Shown in pieces: positions 1 through 11,100 of a DNA stretch of 26,115 bases; positions within the stretch are counted from its first letter, which is position 1; every line of letters starts with the position of its first letter. Source of the DNA: Apostichopus parvimensis (Eukaryota > Echinodermata > Holothuroidea > Aspidochirotida > Stichopodidae); the NCBI GenBank assembly GCA_000934455.1, contig KN887611.1, positions 11,236 to 37,350 on the forward strand, in the 5' to 3' direction. A model generated the notes under the pieces. The model worked only from the letters and a program-made list of their open reading frames with translations. It was not told the DNA's origin and ran no database searches. The position numbers and the translations under genes are program-made.

Positions 1-2010
1 ACAGTAGCATGTTATCGGTATGGGAATTACCAGGTAATTGAGTATTTGGATAGTAATGCGTAGAATCGTTATCAGAACAGTTATGAATGTAAATACGTAT
101 TGCCCAAAATCGGTTTCTTCCCAAAATAACTTGTTAGAGCATTTGACAAACTACGTGCGTGAAATGGACCTCGTGAGAAACATTTGGCGGGGAACTACTT
201 GCGAGTATGGCAGAACTATGCAAAGTGTGGATCGCGTATTACAATACAACCTGACTGCGGGAATGACTTTAATTTGTGAAGAAGCATTCTGTCAAAAGAA
301 CTTTGGGGGAATCCTTTCTTTGAAATGGTAGTGAGATAGAGACCAGATTATCCCATCAATTAGTTTGGTACGGATTGTTTTAAAACTTAAATAAAATGTT
401 GCGATCTCTCTGACAGTAGGTACAGAAAGCTTGCATTGCCAACAGAAACTGCAGATTCCATGCTAGACAAAAATGCATGCATGTATTATTATTAATGTAC
501 ACACACAATGTGAAGGGCAGCACCTGAGCTCCCTAGTCAAGAAAATAAAAGTTGATTCATCGCGCACCACTTTTCACAAGCCTGTGAAATCTGTAATTTC
601 TTTCACCCAGCTACACTGTATACCTACCTCTCTCTGGATTAATAATTATTGGCTTTATAGCGTTGATTGGGGGTAGAGCAATTGATCATATTTTCTCAGG
701 AGGGGGTATTACAATAACATCTTCGTTTCAGAAAGAGTCTCCATTTGGCCCCCAAATTTGTTTGTGTTAACAAACGAATGCTATGCTGGGGGTATGACCA
801 TGCATTACGTTGGGAAGTAATTTTATAGCTTAAAGTGAGGGGAAAATTACCGCAAGATATGAAGCAGTTAAAATATATTTCTTTGTGCATTTGCTACCTC
901 AATCAAGGAAAAAATGGATTGTTGACCTTTTATTTTGTGTAGCTCAATTTTTACGAAAGGGTTCAATGTCAAAAGGTCACGTTTAAATGCTTAAAGGAAT
1001 GAAAATCCTGCCGTTTAGATCATTAAACGTAAATGCACAGCCCTAACACACATGTCATCCAATCCCTTTTTCCTAGATTACCGAAGCACATGTTTCGAAA
1101 CCTCCAACAGGTGCTGTGCTGTATTCTGTGCTTCCCCCCTCCCCCCCCCCATCTCTATGTAGACTTCCAAATTATTGTGCGTAAATGTACCCCTTCTGTG
1201 CTCATGATTGGCTGATTAGGCTTAAACTATAATTTGTGAATGTGAAAACTCAAGAAACATATCTGTGTGTCCCTTCGTTGACTGTTTGCTTGGTAGAGTA
1301 CAAGCAACAGATGCAAAGGCTAAGATTGTGCAGCAACAATGTTTACAGTTTGGGACTACGGGAGTGGTAAGATATACACGATAAACAGTAGCAGCAGGAA
1401 TATAGGTATCCTCAAGTTTGCCTGAACTGTCTGGGTCGGTATTTTAATAAGGTATTATTTTTACCGGGTATTCAAGGTTGTTTGGGATATAGCTGGTATT
1501 TTCAGTATATTCGTTGATGACAGATTTCAATACTGTCGGTATGGGTATGAATGAAATTAACGGTATACCAGTAATATCGGTATACAGACGCACCGTACCT
1601 ATGACACCCTAGTCTACTGTATTAGAGACAGGAATGATCACAAAGTTGCTCTGCGGTACCCGTTAGCTAGTTTCAGCTGGTCATCTGGCAGTCTAGGTTC
1701 CCATTCATTACACAGAAAAGTTAGAATGTACAGTATATCCCAAGTGTATAGTATATATTTACTTGTCATGCGTGCTGTAGAACTGTACTTAAAGAAATGA
1801 AGTTAAAGCATTATTATTGGGTTGGAAGTTGTCCAGACTGTCATCTACAAGTCAAAATACTGTTGATCATATTTGACCTTTTGTACACGTGTGAACTTAT
1901 TACTCCTTCCTGGACCAATTCAGACAAACACGTAAACACTAATGGCCTTGCAGAAATGACCTAAATGTTGCCACTGGTGTTAGTACTTGCTAATTTTTAT
2001 TTTCCTTTAG
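1..2010. other. Non-coding, probably 5' flank or first intron of gene 1
   Basis: I see no gene here. The short open frames (for example 38-331 +) have no family resemblance and no supporting splice sites. The stretch 1430-1620 repeats the motif CGGTAT or ATACCG several times and ends in caccgtacctatgacaccctag, which looks like the decayed 3' end of an hAT-type element, but no matching 5' end was found. A run of C, broken by one T, lies at 1134-1150. The acceptor at 2010 means a non-coding exon of gene 1 should lie here or further upstream. Confidence 0.5.
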
Positions 2011-2122
2011 ATGAGTCGAAGGAGAAGAACAGCAAAATCAGAGGAGGAGAGAGCTGTCGATGCCTGTCTTAAAGGAGAAGACACTGAAGGATTCCGATTG
2101 GAATTCATTGATGAGTTCATAG
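2011..2122 (+). CDS. Gene 1 coding exon 1 (N-terminus)
   Basis: The exon opens with ATG right after a pyrimidine-rich acceptor (tttcctttag, 2001-2010) and ends at a gtacaa donor at 2123. It encodes a basic start (MSRRRRTAKS) followed by an acidic helix-like segment ending EFIDEFI, and stops after the first base of a Gly codon. That Gly is completed by the next exon and forms the G-S-G-V-F turn at the start of the SET fold. The acceptor immediately before the ATG means transcription starts further upstream, and no convincing first exon was found in 1-2010. Confidence 0.7.
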
Positions 2123-5100
2123 GTACAATTTTAATTTTGTTCATATTTGTGAAGCATTAAAAATAATTTGAAAGATGCACAGAACAGCAGATGTCACATA
2201 TCATCGGTTTGGTTTTATACAAACTATGAACTTTCCTAGATAGTTGATCCTGGGAGAAGTTATCAATGGTGGTGACAGATTGCAAGAAAACGAATTTAAA
2301 TTCATCAGTACATGTATTACTGTACTTTTTGATTCCTTGCAATAGAAAAGAAACAACTATAACTGCAGTACATGGCAAAGACAACTAGTTCTGCTATATA
2401 GTTGCCTAAGGTTGCTACATTTATTTGGTGCAAGAAACTTCAACCCAAGTTTTGGCTTGGTAAAGTCACCAATTAATGATGTAAACAGGTTTATTTGCAT
2501 TAGTGTAGGAATTGTAGTCTGTATATAACGATAAGCATCCTTTAAAACAAAACAAAAATAGCAATGATGTACAGTGGCTGCTGTGCTTATGCTTACTTGT
2601 TACATATATACTAATTAAGTGATATCTATATGATTTGCATTAAGTCTGGGAAAATGGAAGAAACAAATTTTCTGTGCAGTAATCATCCGTATTTAGTCAA
2701 AAACCGCACTATTCTTCCCTTTATATATGAATCAGTTATATCAAGCTCATATTCAGTAGGCCAATATTTAGGATGTTCCCTCTGATGTTTTTTCCTAGAT
2801 ACTCTCAGCCGGCACCTAGCATTACCGCCGAAATGTACTGTAGAGTATTTATAGAACTTTGTAGGTTACACCTCTTAATGTATACTTGCAATGCTTCAAA
2901 TATATTACAGGCAACAAAAATCATAAACCCCAAACTGCTAAACAATCTCTGAACACTTGACTTCTGAGGAACTGAATTAAAGAATTATTTTCCATGAAAT
3001 GTGAAATCATGTGGCCTACTTTGATGAGTATGACTTACACATTGAACACATATATGTAAACTTTGCTGCATTCAGTTGGTTGTGATGCCAACACGTTCCT
3101 GTTCATAGGAGTAAGAATTATAGTCTAGTGAAGGGTTTCCCTAACTTTATCCCCCCAACAAACCCCTTATAGATGTCAGGGTTGTCCACGAACCCCCAAC
3201 TTTTCGAGACACAATCTGAGTCATTAATATACTATAATACGCATAACAGTGCTTCGTAAAAGATCAAGTTCATAGTGTAATATTGTAGAGTTTGTCGATA
3301 CGTACAACTTTTCTACATTACTAAATTATATGATATATCAGATTTTGGTTCAACAAAAAGTACTCTTAATTTTTGTTTTAATATATAGCCAATTTGATAT
3401 ATAGTTTTATGGCCACGTAAGTCGGCTAATGTTATAGTTTTAAGCACTACATTAAAGTCGTTTTTTGTCAAGAAATAATGCAGAGAAATCCCAGTTTACC
3501 ATGTACAATTTCATTTATGTTTGTTGTAGTCGAAGATACTATAGTTTTGAAATTCAGAAACGTCTCACAAACCCCCTGGGATGGACTCAAGCACCCCCTG
3601 GGGGGTTCATGCACCCCAGTTAGGGAACCCCTGGTCTAGTGTGTTGGTACTCATACTGTACATAGCAAAAATTAATCAACATACTGACTTTGCTAAAATT
3701 GTGCAGTATTGATGTCAGCCTTGGATACATGTATCATCACTTAAAACGTACACCGTATGACCAGAATACTGCATACCACAAAATGCAGTTGGAACACAAA
3801 ACAGAACACATAATATCTGTCAGAGCATGGATGTTGACACCTTATACGGCAAGAAATCACTATAAGTACTGGCATTCTGGTTGGTCTTGGCTTCGAAGCA
3901 TAATTTTTTTCTCATTTTTGTACCCAGGCTCCGGTGTGTTTTGTGAGAAACGGTTCAAGAAGGGAGACTTTCTTTTGGAATATATTGGGGAACTAATTGC
4001 TCAAGAAGAAGGGGAACACAGAGAAGCCAATTATCCAGAAGACAAAGGAAGTTTCCTTTATTTCTTTTGTCATAATGGAAAAACAAAATGGTAAGCTGTA
4101 AATGTATACTATTTAACTTGTTTTACATTTAAATTGTATTAGGATAATATTGCAGTCTACTCATTGTAGACAGTATTGTAATTGAAAGTTGTTCATCTGC
4201 ATACACAGTTAAAAAAAAAAAAATTGTCACTAGCATACCGACACATATAAACCAGTGTTGTAGCTATGCCGTTCGGACTTGGCCAGCACTGACGTTTTCC
4301 GACCGGTACTCCAAGTAAAAAGTTCTAATACTGACCGTCACTCGGGCTTCTGATCGACCAGTACAAAATTCAGTAAATAGTGTCACAAATGACTGTTAAA
4401 GAAATCACTCTCACTCAAAACTGATTTGATCTTTGGAAAAATAATATAAATAACGAAATCGGGAGGTCACTGTGCTGTTCGACCTCTGCTATTTATACAA
4501 ACTGGATTACTGAATATCTCTACTCAGTACGTTAGCTCTATCTTGAATACAAATTACGTGTTTGTGTGTGTGTCATACAATCGTCGTATTAATGGAATCG
4601 TTCTTCCGACGTCTTCTGATTTTACACACTATATCAATGAGACATCTCCATTGACTTAACTACTGTACATGTGAGAACCCTCCCCAGGACGCAGAATTCG
4701 ATGGCAACCGCCACTCCAGAAAATTCAACTGCCACCTGCAAAATCCTAACTACCACCCTGATACAAACAACATAGAAAGTAAAGTTATAAAAACAGTCTG
4801 CAGACCTTGAACTTTTGCCTCAGAAAATTTTGTGGCAGTTCTAGAATGTTCAACCAACTGTACACAAGTGTGGAACTAAAAACAGGTTATGTTACAAAAT
4901 ATAGATTGAATTGATATCCTCAAAATAGGGGAAATGTCCTTACCCTTAACCTCGACAGACTGAATGCAAAAGAAAACAATGTTGGGACCTTCCAATTAAT
5001 CAATCAACTTCTCAAGGACTTATCCTAGATTGATCAAAAAGGATTGAAGTGTATGCAAAACTTCTGTTATTTCTACAGGCAAAATGTTCGACCGAATACG

Positions 5101-8100
5101 TGATAATCGGTTATTACCGATTACCGATTAGTTCATGTGACAATCTGGCTGATTACCGATTATTTCATCATTTTAGTGGGACTGGCCTAATATATGATTA
5201 AGTGTTATGCATGATTACCAACTCCTAGGCCAATACAATCAAAGATGCAATGAACGGCTTACACTAAAGCAAATAAAGAACACTGTAATACATACATGGG
5301 GCGCTGTATGTTTGTAACGATGAGTCGCAATATTGCAATCCCACCACAACACAGTAAATGGCAGTAAAAGGGGGAAAATAGAAGCCATTGGCTACGAATT
5401 TCGAAAAAAAAGGCAGGGCCAGCTTTTACAACTGGTATCATAACCATTATCAAAATTGCAACTCCAACGTAAATAAAGTGAAAAGTAGACCAAACAGAAA
5501 TAAAACTTTCGTAATATGTTATTGAAATATATAATCTGATATGAAACATTAAACAATCCTGAAGGTTTTCAATGATTATCATCTGCGAGTCCCTTTGACT
5601 TTGTTGTTCGTGTTGCTGGAAATCAGACTTGCTTTAGTCGATTGTGGGAGTTCAGTTACTGGAAGGGGGTTATTTTAGCACATGCGTTTAGGGGAACAAA
5701 ATTTGTGTCTTGTTTTTCGCAAAAATACGCGTAAGTGTGTTTGCCTAATCACAAAATACTGTAATACAGTGGAACTACTGAGGACTGTCGCCAAACATTA
5801 TTAGGGATTTTAAGGAGTATTTGGCACCTTGATTTTGATCATTTTATCACATTTGAAAAATCTTGGGCGCATCCTTGGGCGCGTTCTCTAGCCAGACTAG
5901 CCTAATGTATGTAGAACTCACAGTGAGCAAAGCCTAATATTATAATTCTCACTTTCCAGTTTTCACGTACGGTGAAACAGCCAAAGTAGTTAAAAAGTAT
6001 ATTGTTTGGTTGACAAAATAGTCAAGACAATAAATCTTCCTTATCAATCGTTTAAACATGGATAACAGGAGGTTTTGTTATGCAAGAAACAAAGTGAAAA
6101 ACAAATTAATTACATCGTCCCCCTAAGCTTATTGCAGGTATACTGAATGATGTTAACTGCCAAAACTGGATAGTATATGGAAGAGCATTAGTACAATCTC
6201 GCATGACGGACTTGCGATACCGTTACCTTCCCCTGCTTTCAGTAGCGTTGAATCAAATGATCTACATTCTTTTCCCGTTGTGGTTGTGGGGAATCAAAAG
6301 CGCCGAAAAATACAATCCTTTATGTGGGGAAAGAAATAATCGATTCCGCATAATGAGTAGCGCAATGGATTTTGCTCATGCCAATTATTTACAGGTTGTC
6401 TGATAATAGGCCGGATGCCGATTATCTAACCGACTATCGGTCGAACACTAGTTCAAAATCACATACAGGATGTGCTGGTTTTGTAGGCTAACTTACCTGC
6501 TGCATATATGGTACATATCATACAGGATTAGTTGGCCTACCACATGTTGTGTAATTTACAAATAATCCATACTCATTAATATTCTTAGCAATGCCAAGGA
6601 CACTATTCCCCTGGGGGGAGGGGGGAATCCTACGAAGGTTTTGACCTTTGACCTATTCTCACAACCATCTTGTCACACCAACTTCAGTCATCATTTCAAG
6701 ATCACCAGTAATACTAAAAGTATAATCCTATCAAAAGTGTAATTCACTGTTTTGATATCTAATGGATCTCAGGGCACATTTGATCTGTCATGTTTGTAAA
6801 ATAATTGAGTAACATATCTTTAAGGAGAAGCAGCGAGGGAAAGGTTTTCATATTTTACAACTCTGTGTGAATATAGATCATGTTTAAAGTACTAGTCTCC
6901 AATATTGAGATAGGCGTGACACCTTGACAAAGTTACAACAAACTTCGCTCACAGTGGCAGTACCTTTTCAGTGGAACTTGACAGATAAAAATTGTATGTT
7001 CTACAAAGCTCTAATTTCAACATCCAGTTCCATCATCTTGTCTCATAATATGACATTGTGGATTTTCATAACCTCAGGAGCAGAGATGCCTAAAATAAAT
7101 CTTAACCGACCCATTATTTTTTTATCCATTTTTGAAGTATCGATGCTACAGATTCGTGTGGAAATGGAAGAATGGTTAATGATGGTACGAACTTGGCCAA
7201 CTGCAAGATGAGGATTATTACTGTGGAAGGAGTGCCAAAACTGTGCCTCTTTGCATTGAAAGATGTAGAAAAGGGAAGCGAGCTGAGGTGTGACTATGGC
7301 GTCAGCGATGTACCATGGAGGAAGAGGGTATGTTATTGGTACATTTGTTTTAGACATGAGAACCATAGACGGTACAAATCTTACACTTGGAATTTTCTAA
7401 CACAAATTGCATATATATAGTTTGTGATAATTTGATATATTTGGGAGACAGTAATATATTGTACTAATGCTGTAGAAACTTGCTCTATGTATATACACTT
7501 TGGGTGGCTACATTAGGGAGACATACAGTAGAATCAAACTGATTTTTAAGAAACTTTCCTTGCATAACCTATAGTTGCTATTTTGGTAAAGTTGTTGATT
7601 TTGCTAGAAAATGATACCTGATTTCACTTCTAGTGGAATCATGCTTACACTTGGAATTTTCTCTTTTTAACACAAATAATATATATATGTATGTGATAAA
7701 TAGATATATATAGGAGACACTGAAAATATATTGTACTAATGCTGTACAACTCAGCTATATACACTTTGGTTGGCTACATTAGGGAGATATAGAATCAAAC
7801 TGACTAAGAAATGTTACTTGCATTATAACCCAGTTGCTATTTTGTAAAACCTTTTGAATTAGATAGAAAATGATACTTATATTGAAGATATAGAGATACA
7901 TTAAATGGAAACATTGTGATGAAAACTTGTGCACTGATGTAAACATACATTTTGAATTTAAACTGTATTAATAATATATTGATAAGAATATATGCATTTA
8001 ACCAATGTGTACATTATTTCATGTTGCAAAACAACTCAATAAAATCTCTTTAGGGTAGATCTGCACTATTTGGTATTGGTGTATTAAAATACTAAGTTGT

Positions 8101-11100
8101 TATCTGATTAATGATTAATTAATGTAAGACCAACTGAGGAGGTGGGATATCAAATTAAGGCTACTGTACAGTGCTCTTGCTATTATAAGTACTAGGTAAG
8201 GTATCTGGCCAGATTGTCCAACCTGGACTGTGTCGTCCGACTGTACATCCTACAGTATATATATGTACACACACACTTCCATAAGGCACAATTGGTAGAC
8301 ATGCAATAAGACCAATAATATTGAGATGTTTATATATTAGGGAGACATAGAATCAAACTGATTTATTGTGTGTGTTGGGTTGTGTGTGGGTGTGTTGGCC
8401 AGTTTGTAAACATGATATCTCAATACTGTAAGTTAAACATGTACTGTACAGATACGATGATTTGTACAGTATGTGAATGCCACATATTGCACATATGAAG
8501 CCTTTTAGGTTGAGGTCAAAGGTCTGTGGGGTCAGTAGAGGTCAAAACGGGAATATTGTGGAAAAATGATATTTTCAAGAAGGGAAAATTGAACAAAATT
8601 ATATTTGGTATGGGAGGTAATTGTAAAACACCGTGCCTTACATAAATTCCTTTAGAGTTTGTGACATGTTATGCGAATGGGAGTGAACTGTACTGTTTGA
8701 ACCTTTAATGGGTTGGTGCGTTATAACTTAAAACTTTTGTTTGGTTTACTTTCGTCTTTTCTATCTGTATCAAGGTATGTTATGTCAAACCTTTAATGGT
8801 TTAGTAGTTGTAAATTACTGTTCACGTTCTCATTGTGATAAGTATGGATAATCAATCAAACATTGGAATGACATGTCTCTTAAGAACATTTGATCCATTA
8901 AATATCCTAATGTTTTTCAGGAAGAAGCCAAGGACCTTACACGTTACCCAGAAGAAAATAGGGACAGTAGTGAGGTCTTCCAACAGCTGTCTGAAGCATC
9001 TTCTTCAAAGACTGATAACAAAGAGGCAAACATCATTGCTGGTAAATCGAAACAACCACCAAGGTTCAAGCCTTCAAGAAAGTGTCCATTTTGTGGGAAG
9101 TATTACAAAAAGACACTAACTAGACACATCAAGCTTATCCATAAGGATGAAGAACAGGTTAAAAGGGCACTTGAACTACCCCAAAAGGAAAGGGTGGAAG
9201 CTTTTGCCTTGATGAGGAAAGAAGGAATCTTACATGCCAACATATTACAGATGAAAGTCGACAACCCAAAATATGAAACGGAAAGGAGGACTGCCACTGA
9301 AAACCCTTTGGTCATCTGTGGCTTGTGTAAGGGGTTTTATGCCACTAGATTCTTTGGAAGACACAAGGCCATTTGTCAAGGAGATAGCTGTTTGCAAGCA
9401 TGTTCAGTCCCTGTATCCTTGGTCACACCTGAGTTTAGAGTGAATCAGAATATCTCTGAATTTCAGCGTGACATACTCCGTCGATTCAAAGAGGATGAAG
9501 TCGGTGAAGTCTGTCGCAGTGATCCTTTCATTGTTGACATAGGAAAGAGATTGTTGGATGCAAGCAGAAACAAAGAGGATAAGAAGACCGAAGTTCGAAA
9601 ACATGTCATGTCAGATATGAGGCGGCTGGCTTCTTTGTACCGGTGCTTCAAAGAGCAACATGAGATACATGGCACAGGACCCCTGGAAAGAGGTACTGCA
9701 AGAGACATGTTTCAGAGAGGAAACTTTAACTGTTTGACAGAGGCAATTTCATCATATTCAGGAGAAGGTAATGAACTCAAGCCAGGCCTGAAGATTTCAC
9801 TCTACTACTTGTTGAAGAAATCCTGTAAAATAGTAAAGGCCACCCATTTGGTTGAAGGACAAGACGCATGTGCAGAAGAGATAGACCAGTTTGTTGCCAT
9901 TCTTGAACTAAACCACAATTATTTATTTGGTGATGCAAAATACCAGGGAAACAAAAACAGCCAAGCCAATCTCAGAAATCCAGCAGCCCTACCTCTCGAG
10001 GAAGATGTTAAGAAGCTGCGGAACTACATATCATCAGTGATAACCACCATGATGGAAGATGATGTCATTGTTTGGGACTCGTACAACTTCGAAAAGTTAC
10101 GTGACGTGGTGGTAGCGAGGCTGACTTTATTTAATGCAAAACATGGTGGTGAACCATGTAGGCTGTCCATTGAAGAATGGAAGGAGGCCATGGCAGATGC
10201 GTGGATTGACGAGACACAAGCTGATGCAATTTCTGATCAAATTGAGGAACACATGCTCACAAAGTTGAAAGTTACTTACCAGACAGTCAGAGGAAACAAC
10301 CGTCCTGTTCCTGTCCTTTTCCCAGATGATTGCATACAGGCAATTGAGGTTCTGACAAGCTCGGCAGCAAGATCTTCAGCAGGTGTGTTGGCGAGCAATG
10401 GATATGTGTTTCCTCGCATCCAATCATCACCTAATCTTGTTACGGGTTGGCATGCACTTAGTGGCATTTGTCACAATGCAGAGGTGTCGAGCAAAACCAG
10501 ACTGACTGCTACAAGAAACCGACATCACATCAGTACTTTATATGCATCAATGGATGTACCGGTGTCTGAACGAGCGTCATACCTTAAACATATGGGATAC
10601 TCGTACGACGCCAAAGAGAATAGAGACCAGGCACCACCTGCTGTTATGGAAGGTTTGAATAATCTATAATTCAATTATTATTAATGTCGTCATTTTTTTC
10701 CTCAGTATCGATGAAAGGTCATCGAAGTTTTAAAAATTACGACCGATCCATTACAGATAGTCTTCGGTCTATATAAGCTTGACTTTCGTTACAGTTGCCA
10801 AATTTATTGTCGTTCGTGTATTATGATTATTATTACCGATGGTCGCTTAAGCGCCTTAAACATAACTGCTGATTATTATTATGATTACTTTTTATTTCAT
10901 GCAGCTAAGAAAAGGAAGTGTTCAGAAGAAGTGAAAGCAGGAACCAAAAAGAGTGAGTATAGATATATGGTATGAAGATGGGAAAAATAGCATGTAGTGC
11001 TGTAAGGAACACAACTGTTTTCAACCCAGGCTTGCTTTTATGCCAACTGAAACTAAATTCATCTTATAGATAAGCAAAGCAAACATATATAAAGTAGTAA

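Noticed and set aside
38-331. 97-codon open frame on the plus strand
   Set aside because: No family resemblance, no promoter or splice context, and length possible by chance.
1430-1620. hAT-like fragment with CGGTAT motifs
   Set aside because: Only a right-hand end is recognisable; no left end or target duplication.
3690-3927. Open frame extending upstream of the SET exon
   Set aside because: Precedes a clear acceptor (tacccag) and does not resemble SET proteins; it is intron read-through.
4251-4380. Left-end-like hAT sequence cagtgttgtag
   Set aside because: No matching right end in the intron, so not called as an element.
7328-7420. Frame continuing past exon 3 to a stop
   Set aside because: The PWRKR end is followed by a good gtatgt donor and the downstream codons look non-coding.
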